NCBI GenBank assembly: GCA_963974125.1
Contig: CAXBCH010000011.1
Location: 1 to 64,000 of the forward strand
From: Haliea sp963974125
Lineage (GTDB): Bacteria > Pseudomonadota > Gammaproteobacteria > Pseudomonadales > Halieaceae
Reading direction: 5' to 3'
Length of the DNA: 64,000 nucleotides
In this document: positions 25,785 to 33,744 of the stretch, one piece after another
Numbering within the stretch: position 1 is the stretch's first letter
How the letters are laid out: the number at the start of each line of letters is the position of its first letter
The notes under the pieces: model-generated
Database searches by the model: none
The model's input: only the letters and a program-made list of their open reading frames with translations
What the model was told of the DNA's origin: nothing
Translations under genes and position numbers: made by a program

Positions 25785-26814
25785 CAGTATTCAGCGCCAG
25801 CGCCGTGCACGCCGCCTGCTTGTGGTGCTGGTGGCACTGCTGCCGCTGGCGCTGCTCACCGGACTGGCCAGCGGCGCAGTCAACCTCGCGCCAATGCAGG
25901 TATTGCGGGGCCTGCTGGCAGGCGCGGACGGTGGCCAGGCGGCAATGATCGTGCAACAGATCCGCCTGCCGCGGGTGCTGCTCGCCGCAGTCATGGGCGC
26001 GGTCCTGGCGATGAGCGGCGCCGCCATGCAGGGTCTTTTCCGCAATCCGCTCGCAGATCCCTCGCTGATCGGTGTCACCGCCGGCGCTTCCCTCGGGGCC
26101 TCGCTGTTGATCGTGCTGGGCGGCGGGATGCTGCAGGGTTTTGTCGGCCTGACCCTGGTTTCCGTGGGCGCTTTTGTCGGCGGTGTGCTCGCGGTGCTGC
26201 TGGTGTACCGGCTGGCCAACTCGGCCAATGGCACCTCGGTAGCGACTATGCTGCTGGCGGGAATCGCCATCACCGCGCTGGCCGGGGCGGTGGGCAGCCT
26301 GCTGGAGTTCTTTACCGACAACGAGCGCCTGCGCCAGATCAGTCTGTGGAAAATGGGTGGCCTCGACGGCGCCAATCCGTCACGACTGGCGCTGGCAAGC
26401 CTGGTCAGCGGCGCCGTACTGCTGGCCCTGCCGCGCTACGCGCAGGCACTGAACACCCTGCTGCTGGGAGAATCCGAAGCGCGCCACCTGGGCATTGACG
26501 TGGACCGCACCAAGCTGGCCCTGATCGGCTGGGTCGCGGTCGGCGTCGGCACCTCCGTGGCCCTGGTCGGCACCATCGCCTTTGTCGGCCTGGTAGTACC
26601 CCACGTCGTGCGCCTGTGGATCGGCCCCGATCACCGCTACCTGCTGCTTGCATCCGCCCTCGCGGGTGCCATCCTGCTGGTGGTAGCAGATACCCTGTCG
26701 CGGGTGGTACTGGCGCCGACGGAACTGCCGGTGGGCATCATCACCGCGCTGATCGGGGTGCCCTTCTTCATCTCCCTGCTGCGCCAGCGACACCAGTACG
26801 GCATGCAGACATGA
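25774..26814 (+). CDS. btuC: B12 ABC transporter permease
   Basis: A FecCD/BtuC-type permease of up to 346 residues with about ten transmembrane helices. Typical blocks are RLPRVLLAAVMGAVLAMSGAAMQGLFRNPLADP (split over residues about 66-98) and a late GLVVPHVVRL segment that contacts the ATPase. The only suitable starts are non-ATG: TTG 25774 overlaps the cobO stop by 11 bp, so translation is probably coupled. The 3' end overlaps btuD by 4 bp. Confidence 0.92.
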   Translation: MITSSIQRQRRARRLLVVLVALLPLALLTGLASGAVNLAPMQVLRGLLAGADGGQAAMIVQQIRLPRVLLAAVMGAVLAMSGAAMQGLFRNPLADPSLIGVTAGASLGASLLIVLGGGMLQGFVGLTLVSVGAFVGGVLAVLLVYRLANSANGTSVATMLLAGIAITALAGAVGSLLEFFTDNERLRQISLWKMGGLDGANPSRLALASLVSGAVLLALPRYAQALNTLLLGESEARHLGIDVDRTKLALIGWVAVGVGTSVALVGTIAFVGLVVPHVVRLWIGPDHRYLLLASALAGAILLVVADTLSRVVLAPTELPVGIITALIGVPFFISLLRQRHQYGMQT

Positions 26815-27590
26815 GTATGCTTGCGCTCGACGGCGTCAGCGCCGCACCCTGGGGCGAACCGGTACTGGTTGATATCCAGCTGCAGCTTGCTGCGGGCGAG
26901 GCCGTGGTGGTGATCGGCCCCAACGGCGCCGGCAAATCGAGCCTGCTGCGATTGCTCGCCGGGGATTTCCCCGCCAGTGCCGGTGTCCTGGAATTCATCG
27001 GCCGCCCCCTCGCCGCCTGGCCACGGCGCGAGCTGGCCCAGCATCTCGCCTTCCTGCCGCAGCTGTCGCTGCTGAATTTCCCCTACACGGTGGAGGAAGT
27101 GGTGTTGCTGGGACGCACCCCGCACGCGACCGGTGCTCGCGCCGACCGCGAGATAGCGCAACAGGCACTGGCGGCGACGGACACCCTGGGGCTGCGCAAT
27201 CGTCTCTATACCCAGCTCTCCGGTGGCGAACGCCAGCGCGTACAACTGGCGCGGGTGTTTGCCCAGATCTGGGACCGCGGTGACATGAGTGGCAAGCTGC
27301 TGCTGCTGGATGAACCGACAGCGGCGCTCGACCTGGCGCACCAGCAGCAACTGGCCGCCGCCATCGCCGCGATTGCGGGCCGCGGTTGCGCAGTGCTGCT
27401 GGTGGTGCACGATGTCAACCTGGCCGCCGCCGTGGGCAACCGGCTGCTGGTGCTGGACCGGGGCCGGCAGGTGGCCACAGGGTCACCCGGGGAGGTGCTC
27501 ACCGCGGCGCTGTTCCGGGACCTGTTCCATGCCGAGGTCCTGGTGCAACCACACCCGAACGGTCGCCAGCCGTTGGTCATAGGCTTGTGA
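26811..27590 (+). CDS. btuD: B12 ABC transporter ATP-binding protein
   Basis: A 259-residue ATPase with Walker A GPNGAGKS at 36-43, signature LSGGE at 136-140, Walker B LLLLDEP near 163-169 and a switch His (VVHD) near 200. It resembles HmuV/FecE/BtuD proteins, and the operon decides for B12. The ATGA overlap with btuC fixes the start; a longer frame upstream lies inside btuC and is not real. Confidence 0.93.
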   Translation: MSMLALDGVSAAPWGEPVLVDIQLQLAAGEAVVVIGPNGAGKSSLLRLLAGDFPASAGVLEFIGRPLAAWPRRELAQHLAFLPQLSLLNFPYTVEEVVLLGRTPHATGARADREIAQQALAATDTLGLRNRLYTQLSGGERQRVQLARVFAQIWDRGDMSGKLLLLDEPTAALDLAHQQQLAAAIAAIAGRGCAVLLVVHDVNLAAAVGNRLLVLDRGRQVATGSPGEVLTAALFRDLFHAEVLVQPHPNGRQPLVIGL

Positions 27591-28477
27591 CAACACCTCG
27601 CGGCATTCTCTGGTGCCTGTTGCTGGCGCTCGTCGGCACAGTCCGTGCCGAGCCGGTCAGTGTGGTGGATTTCACGGGGCGCACGGTGACCCTGCCGGCG
27701 CCGGCCCAGCGCATTGTCGCGCTGGCACCCCATATCGTCGAAAACCTGTACAGCGCGGGCGCCGGCGATCGCCTGGTCGGGGTTGTCAGCTACAGCAACT
27801 TTCCCGAGGCGGCCCGCAGCCTGCCCCAGGTCGGCTCCTTCAACGCCTTCAGCCTGGAGCAGATCGTCGCTGCGCGGCCGGATCTGATCCTGATGTGGGG
27901 CTCGGGCAACGGCGCCGGTGCCCTGGAAAAGCTGGAGCGGCTCGGTATCCCGGTGTATGTGAGCGAACTGCGCCAGCTGGCCGACATTCCCGCCAGCATC
28001 CGTTTGCTGGGCGAACTGGCCGGCACCCGCGCCCATGCCGAGGTCGAAGCGGCCCGGTTGCAGCAGGGCTTCGCGGAACTGGCGCAGCGCTATCGCGATG
28101 CCGAGCCGGTCTCGGTGTTTTACCAGATCTGGCACCAGCCCCTGCAGACCATCAACGGCGAGCACCTGATCAGCCAGGTTCTCGCGCTCTGCGGTGGTGA
28201 CAACGTCTTTGCCGATGTTGCCACGCTGGCGCCGCGGATCAATCTGGAATCAGTGCTGGCACGCAATCCCGATGCGATTGTCGCGGGCGGCATGGGTGAC
28301 GCGCACCCAGAATGGCTGCACGACTGGCATCGGTATCCCGGCCTGCGAGCATTGCAGGGAGGCCTGCTGGTGGTCGACCCGGACCTGATCCAGCGGCCAA
28401 CGGCGCGCGTGCTGGAAGGGGCCCGGGATCTCTGTACGCAGTTGCAGCGGGTACGCAAACTGCGCAACGCCGATTAG
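27587..28477 (+). CDS. btuF: periplasmic cobalamin-binding protein
   Basis: A 296-residue solute-binding protein of the BtuF/FepB-like class. It starts at GTG 27587, overlapping the btuD stop (GTGA). A signal peptide ends near VRA-E (about residue 21). The two-lobed fold shows RIVALAPHIVENLYSAGAGDRLVG-like and LEQIVAARPDLILMW blocks. It delivers B12 from BtuB to BtuCD and is the last gene of the operon. Its stop overlaps the convergent Yip1 gene by 4 bp. Confidence 0.92.
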   Translation: MTTPRGILWCLLLALVGTVRAEPVSVVDFTGRTVTLPAPAQRIVALAPHIVENLYSAGAGDRLVGVVSYSNFPEAARSLPQVGSFNAFSLEQIVAARPDLILMWGSGNGAGALEKLERLGIPVYVSELRQLADIPASIRLLGELAGTRAHAEVEAARLQQGFAELAQRYRDAEPVSVFYQIWHQPLQTINGEHLISQVLALCGGDNVFADVATLAPRINLESVLARNPDAIVAGGMGDAHPEWLHDWHRYPGLRALQGGLLVVDPDLIQRPTARVLEGARDLCTQLQRVRKLRNAD

Positions 28478-29166
28478 TCGCCCTGGTTGTCGGCGGCTTT
28501 GTTCGCACCCTCTTCCAGGCCCTTGAAGAACTCGCCCATCTTGCGGCCCGCCTCCTCTGGAGACATGTCTTCAATGCCCTGGAACTGGCTGCCCATGCGC
28601 TCCATGCGCTCCTCCATCTGCCGCGCGGCGCGTTCGCTGGCAATGTTCGACAGGATCATCAGCGCCGCCAGAATGCCGAAAACGATCTGGGCGGTCCTGC
28701 GCTCGCGGCCATGTACCGAGACGCTGGCCTCAATCATCAGGAACGCGCCCCAGGCAATCATCACGATACTGCCGATATAGGGCACGATCGACAGCAGCGC
28801 CGAGATGGGATAGATAGCCGCGACGGAAGCCTGGCAGCGAAACGCCGTTTCATAGCTCTCGGCCGAACCCATCAACTTCCAGATCACATAGAGGATAGCG
28901 GCGCCGATAAACGCGCCCAGCACGGCAAAGATCGGCATCACAATGATTGCGCCCAGACCCGCCGCCAGCATGCCGGCCGTCGAACCGAAAAATGAAAGCA
29001 CCGCGGTGATCAGTCCCATCACTGCGCCCATCACCGCCACGAAAATCACCGGGTTGCCATAGCCGCCGGTCTTGGGCATGGTCTGGTAGTAGCCCACAGG
29101 ATTGGTGATTACCTCTTTTGCCTGGGCAATGACCTGATTGATATCGAAAGTCGTCTGGTCGCTCAT
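28474..29166 (-). CDS. Yip1 family membrane protein
   Basis: A 230-residue protein with a short cytoplasmic N-terminus and about five hydrophobic segments (roughly residues 40-165), including the PVGYYQTMP start and repeated glycine-rich helices typical of bacterial YIP1-domain proteins. A charged, Met- and Glu-rich C-terminal tail (about 175-230) may form a helix. The ATG at 29166 is preceded by a purine-rich site; 16 upstream codons lack support. Function unknown. Confidence 0.8.
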   Translation of the reverse strand: MSDQTTFDINQVIAQAKEVITNPVGYYQTMPKTGGYGNPVIFVAVMGAVMGLITAVLSFFGSTAGMLAAGLGAIIVMPIFAVLGAFIGAAILYVIWKLMGSAESYETAFRCQASVAAIYPISALLSIVPYIGSIVMIAWGAFLMIEASVSVHGRERRTAQIVFGILAALMILSNIASERAARQMEERMERMGSQFQGIEDMSPEEAGRKMGEFFKGLEEGANKAADNQGD

Positions 29167-29315
29167 GTTTCCCGTCCCCTGCTGTTTGTTGTAATGGCGC
29201 GGCACCAAGGCCACTGCCCAAATAGTACGAGCTAGCAGCGTCGATTGCCACCGCTATAGGTTTGCTCCGCAGGCACTGTTATCCTGAGCGTCCGCACCCT
29301 GTATCCAGGTTCACC

Positions 29316-30560
29316 ATGGCCCTCCGTCTCTACATTATTCCACTGCTGGCGCTGCTTCTGGTCGCAGGCACGGGGTCTGCGCGCGCCACCGACTACGCCT
29401 TGCTGTACCGCGCCGTCATCAGCCCCGACAGCGAGGTCGCCAGGGTGGAAATCCGCCTGCGCGGCGAGCGCCTGCCCCGGAAACTCGTACTGCACCTGAA
29501 CCCGGACCGACACCTTGCCCTGCGCAGCGACGCCGGCCTGACTCTCGAGGGAGACACCGCCACCTGGAAACCACAGGGACCGGACGCCAGCCTGCACTAC
29601 GAGTTCGTGATCAGCGAGCAGAAATCCAGCGGCCGCTACGACTCCCTGCTGACCGAAGACTGGGCCATCCTGCGCAGTGACAAGCTCATTCCGCCGATCA
29701 CCGCCACGGTGGCAAAGGGCCTTGTTGCCAACGCTGAACTCCAGCTCGAGTTGCCGCAGGACTGGTCCTCGGCCGCACCCTACGCCAGCACCGGCGAGAG
29801 CAGCAACCACTACCGGATCGTCGACCCGGGGCGCCGCCTGCCACGTCCAAAAGGCTGGCTGATCCTCGGCAATATCACCAGCCGCCAGGATAATATTGCC
29901 GGGGTGGATGTCCGCGTTGCGGCGCCCGCGGGCCAGGGCGGGCGCCTGCAGGACACCCTGGCGTTCCTGGCCTGGACAGTTCCGGAAGTGAAAGCGGTAT
30001 TTCCGGGTTTCCCGGACCGGCTACTGGTCGTCACTGCCGGCGAGCCCATGTGGCGGGGGGGGCTGTCGGGCACCCGCTCGCTGTTCATGCACGCCGACCG
30101 TCCGCTGGTCAGTGGCAACCGCACCAGCAGCATGATCCACGAGCTGGTACATGTCGCCACGGGCATCAGTGGTGGCAAGGAAGCGGACTGGATCGTCGAG
30201 GGGCTCGCAGAATACTACGCCGCCAACATCCTCTGGCGCTCGGGTGCAATCAGCGACCTGCGCTACCAGCAGACGATGGCGTGGAAGGAAAACTGGGGCC
30301 GCAAGGCCGACACCCTGTTCGTAAAGCGTTCCTCGGGGCCGGTTACCGCCCGCGCGGCGGTGTTCATGCACCGGCTGCACCTGGCCCTGCAGGACGCTAC
30401 CGACGGCGCAGTTGGCCTCGACGACGTGGCACGGGAGCTGGCCCGCGACAGGGGCCGGGTATCCCTGCCGCAATTAAAACAGATCGTGCAGGAACTCGCG
30501 GCTGGCAGCGTTGATGTGGATGTCCTCATCGCCGGCCTGGAGCATGCCAGCGCGGGATGA
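29316..30560 (+). CDS. exported gluzincin-type metallopeptidase
   Basis: A 414-residue protein with a signal peptide (cleaved near ARA-T, residue 24). A beta-rich region (about 25-230) is followed by a zinc-peptidase domain. HELVH at 275-279 supplies two His ligands and the catalytic Glu, and Glu295 in the downstream EGLAEYY motif is the third ligand. This is the M1/M61-like peptidase MA arrangement. The N-terminal half looks like the M61-type beta domain. The stop overlaps the next gene by 4 bp (ATGA), suggesting it works with the membrane thiol protein. Substrate unknown. Confidence 0.83.
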   Translation: MALRLYIIPLLALLLVAGTGSARATDYALLYRAVISPDSEVARVEIRLRGERLPRKLVLHLNPDRHLALRSDAGLTLEGDTATWKPQGPDASLHYEFVISEQKSSGRYDSLLTEDWAILRSDKLIPPITATVAKGLVANAELQLELPQDWSSAAPYASTGESSNHYRIVDPGRRLPRPKGWLILGNITSRQDNIAGVDVRVAAPAGQGGRLQDTLAFLAWTVPEVKAVFPGFPDRLLVVTAGEPMWRGGLSGTRSLFMHADRPLVSGNRTSSMIHELVHVATGISGGKEADWIVEGLAEYYAANILWRSGAISDLRYQQTMAWKENWGRKADTLFVKRSSGPVTARAAVFMHRLHLALQDATDGAVGLDDVARELARDRGRVSLPQLKQIVQELAAGSVDVDVLIAGLEHASAG

Positions 30561-31720
30561 GAGACGGTCTGCAGCCAGCATCCGTGCAGCAGCGCGTGGC
30601 CCGGGTCGTCAGGCTGTTGCTGGCGTGCCTTGTCTTCGCCAGTGTGCCGCAAGCGGCTTCTGCACCGCTCGACGGCATCACCCCGCCGCAGGCGCCGGTG
30701 CTGGAAGTCTTTGTGCGCTCGGGCTGCCCCCACTGTGACAACGCCAAGGCATTCCTGCCGCAGTTTGCAGCGCAGCACCCCTGGCTCGCAATCCACTATC
30801 GAGCCGTGGACAGGGACCCGGAGGCCCGCGACGACCTCTACCGCCACGCCCGGGCAAGCGGCAGCTGGCCCCCCGGCGTCCCCACCTTTGTGTTCAACGG
30901 TCGTGTACTCGTGGGGTTTGCAGATGCTGAAAGCACCGCTCCGCTGCTGAACGCACTGGTCGCAGGGGATGCGGCTGCGTCCAGTATCGAGAGCGATCTC
31001 TTTGGCTCTCTCAGTGTGGCCAAACTCGGCCTGCCTCTCTTCACCCTCGCTATAGGCTTGCTGGATGGCTTCAACCCCTGCGCCATGTGGGTGCTGCTGT
31101 TTCTGCTCTCCATGCTGGTACGACTGCAATCCCGCCGGCGCATGGCCCTGGTGGCGGGTACCTTTGTGCTGGCCAGCGGTGCGGTGTACTACCTGTTCAT
31201 GGCGGCCTGGCTGAACCTGTTCCTGGTGATCGGCCTGACCGCCTGGCTGCGCTACGGCCTGGCCGCGCTAGCCCTGCTGATCGCCGCCGTCAATATCAAG
31301 GACGCCATCCGGCCCGGCCGGGGCCTGTCGCTGTCGATTCCGGAAGCAGCCAAACCCGGCCTCTACCGGCGCATGCGCAGCGTGATCAACAGCGATACCC
31401 TGCTGCTGTCTCTCCCCGCCGTCGCCCTGCTGGCCATCGTCGTCAACTTCGTTGAATTGCTTTGTACCGCCGGGTTTCCGGCGCTCTACACCGCGATCCT
31501 CACCCAGCAGGACCTGCCGTCCGCGGCATACTACGGTTACCTTGCTCTCTATATCCTCGGCTATATCGCGGATGATGCACTGATGGTGGCGCTCGCGGTC
31601 ATCGCCCTGGGCAACCGCAAACTGTCCGAACGCGGAGGCAGGCAATTGAAGCTGTTGAGCGGGCTGGTCATGCTGGGGCTGGGAACGGTAATGCTGCTGC
31701 AGCCCGGCTGGTTGTTCTAG
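30557..31720 (+). CDS. thioredoxin/glutaredoxin-like domain fused to a DsbD-like membrane domain
   Basis: A 387-residue protein. A signal anchor (about 15-36) is followed by a small redox domain with the CPHC motif (Cys57, Cys60) and a cis-Pro region (GVPTFVFNG). From about residue 155 it has six or more transmembrane segments with a GFNPCAMW motif and a second Cys (ELLCTAGFPA) near 300, as in DsbD/CcdA electron carriers. This suggests that electrons cross the inner membrane to a periplasmic thiol. It is translationally coupled to the metallopeptidase before it. Confidence 0.82.
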   Translation: MRDGLQPASVQQRVARVVRLLLACLVFASVPQAASAPLDGITPPQAPVLEVFVRSGCPHCDNAKAFLPQFAAQHPWLAIHYRAVDRDPEARDDLYRHARASGSWPPGVPTFVFNGRVLVGFADAESTAPLLNALVAGDAAASSIESDLFGSLSVAKLGLPLFTLAIGLLDGFNPCAMWVLLFLLSMLVRLQSRRRMALVAGTFVLASGAVYYLFMAAWLNLFLVIGLTAWLRYGLAALALLIAAVNIKDAIRPGRGLSLSIPEAAKPGLYRRMRSVINSDTLLLSLPAVALLAIVVNFVELLCTAGFPALYTAILTQQDLPSAAYYGYLALYILGYIADDALMVALAVIALGNRKLSERGGRQLKLLSGLVMLGLGTVMLLQPGWLF

Positions 31721-31762
31721 GGTATACTCGTCTGCCTTTCTGTCTGCTTATTGGAAGCCGAC

Positions 31763-33610
31763 ATGCCCCGCCTCATGCGTCGTTTTTGCATTGCAGTGCC
31801 TCTGTACACGGCACTCGCAGCGCTGTTCCCGCCAGCGTCGCTGGCCGCACCTGTTGAACTGCCGGTCAACCTTGACTACGCGCTTGTCAGCGAAACACTG
31901 TCGCGCCAGGTTTTCCACGGTCCCGGGGGGCAGGCAGAGCTGTTGCGCGACAATCGCGGCTGCAATCAATTGACCCTGAGCGAGCCAAGGGTGTCGGGCA
32001 CCGACACCGGCTTGCTGCGGCTGACCACACGGGTCAGCGCCCGCGTTGGTACACCGGTGGGCGGGCGCTGCCTGCTGCCTTTTGCCTGGAATGGCAGAAT
32101 CGAAACCTTCAAGGAGGCCCTGGTCGCACCGGGCAGTGGCCGCGTCACCTTCCGTGTCATCGACTCGAACATCCTCAACGCCGATGCGGAGCAGCGGAAA
32201 ATGTCGGGGGTGGTGTGGAACTGGATCAAGGACCAGGTCCATCCCCGGCTGGGTACCGTCACACTCGATTTCGGGCCGGCAGTGACCGATCTGCGCGCTC
32301 TGCTCCGGGATGCACTGCCGGCAGGGCCCACGGATCCAGGTCTCATTGCCGACTCCTTCAACCTGCAATCAGCTCGCGCCGACGCAGTCGCGCTGACCGT
32401 TACCTTCTCCCTCGATGCTCCGGCACCCCCGTCCGACTGGGAGCCCGCGGCGGAGACAACGCTGACCCCGGAAGAACTGGCGGCCTGGGACGCCGCCTGG
32501 CAATCATGGGACGCCTTCGCCACCTGGCTGGTGAAGGATCTGGCAACCCCCGCAGAGCCCGAGCTGCGCGCTACCCTGGCAGAAATCCTGCTGGAGGCGA
32601 GGCACGAGCTGAGGGATGCGCTGGCAGCAGACGCACGCGAGGAGGATCCTGTTCGCAGCCTGTTCCTCTCCACCTGGGCACGCCTGGCCCCGCTGCTGCA
32701 GAGCACAGAGCTGAATCTGCCCAGTGCCCGCGGTGTGGAGCTGGCGACCTTCATCAGCGCCGCCAACGCCTTGCAGGCGCTGGATTCAGTGGCTCCGCAC
32801 CTCGGCCTGAGCCTGGACAGCAATACGTTGCGACGCATGGCGCGCATGCTGGTGCCGACTGTCACGGACGACGAACTGGCCTACAACGCCCGCGTAGACC
32901 CCCAGCTGCGGCAACTGCTGGGGCTGGCACCGGAGCTGGAACCGGAAACCCTGGAGGATACCGCTGCGGCCGGCCCTTTTGCCTGGCTGGTGGCGCCCGC
33001 CCACGCGGCGGCTGTGAGCCCGTCACTGGTGAAACTCCTGACCGGCTGGATTCCCGCTCCGAATGATCTGGACCGCTACCTGCGGACCATGGAGCAGTTG
33101 CTGGACGAGAGCATTGCGGTAGAACGCAAGCGCGGCAAGGTGCCGGATGCCTACTTCGATCTCTACCAGGACCTGGTGCGAGCCACCGCCTGGCAGGAGT
33201 CCTGCTGGCGCCAGTTCGTGAAGAACAATGGCGAGATCAGGCCGATACAGTCCTCTGCCGGCTCGGTGGGACTGATGCAGATCAACCAGCACGTCTGGCG
33301 CAACCTCTACGATCTGGAGGCATTGCAAAACAACGTCGGCTACAACGCCCGCGCGGGCAACGAAATCCTCGCCCACTATCTGGTTGATTACGCGATCAAA
33401 CGCAAGGAGCACGAGGCACGCGGCGATATCCACGATCTGGCCCGGGCAACCTACGGCGCCTACAACGGCGGACCCCGCCACCTGACCCGTTACCGCCGGG
33501 ACGACACCAACGCTTATCTGAGCGGGATTGATGACGCATTCCAGGACAAGTATGTGGCCATCCGCGAACAGGGCACGGAGGCGGTCAGGCAGTGCTACGG
33601 CGGCCAGTGA
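31763..33610 (+). CDS. lytic transglycosylase SLT-domain protein
   Basis: A 615-residue exported protein with a signal peptide (near LAA-P). An N-terminal beta-rich region (about 30-220) and a helical middle of unknown family precede a C-terminal lysozyme-like transglycosylase domain. The catalytic Glu is about residue 479 (WQESCW), followed by SSAGSVGLMQIN and TYGAYNGGP. It should cleave peptidoglycan with formation of 1,6-anhydro ends. ATG 31763 is chosen over a TTG four codons upstream. The large N-terminal part is unusual among SLT proteins. Confidence 0.87.
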   Translation: MPRLMRRFCIAVPLYTALAALFPPASLAAPVELPVNLDYALVSETLSRQVFHGPGGQAELLRDNRGCNQLTLSEPRVSGTDTGLLRLTTRVSARVGTPVGGRCLLPFAWNGRIETFKEALVAPGSGRVTFRVIDSNILNADAEQRKMSGVVWNWIKDQVHPRLGTVTLDFGPAVTDLRALLRDALPAGPTDPGLIADSFNLQSARADAVALTVTFSLDAPAPPSDWEPAAETTLTPEELAAWDAAWQSWDAFATWLVKDLATPAEPELRATLAEILLEARHELRDALAADAREEDPVRSLFLSTWARLAPLLQSTELNLPSARGVELATFISAANALQALDSVAPHLGLSLDSNTLRRMARMLVPTVTDDELAYNARVDPQLRQLLGLAPELEPETLEDTAAAGPFAWLVAPAHAAAVSPSLVKLLTGWIPAPNDLDRYLRTMEQLLDESIAVERKRGKVPDAYFDLYQDLVRATAWQESCWRQFVKNNGEIRPIQSSAGSVGLMQINQHVWRNLYDLEALQNNVGYNARAGNEILAHYLVDYAIKRKEHEARGDIHDLARATYGAYNGGPRHLTRYRRDDTNAYLSGIDDAFQDKYVAIREQGTEAVRQCYGGQ

Positions 33611-33744
33611 TGCGACCCGGCCGACACGGCGTGGGCGGCCGGCGTCAATGCCACTTTTTCACACAGTCCACCGCCGGGATAAGTGCTCCCCGACTGTGAG
33701 AAGTGTTAGATTACCGCAACAATAAATTCGCAAGGTTGCACGCC

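Noticed and set aside
33617..33642. Inverted repeat after the transglycosylase gene as terminator
   Set aside because: A 7-bp GC stem has a 12-base loop and the T-run is about 13 bases away, so termination is not well supported.
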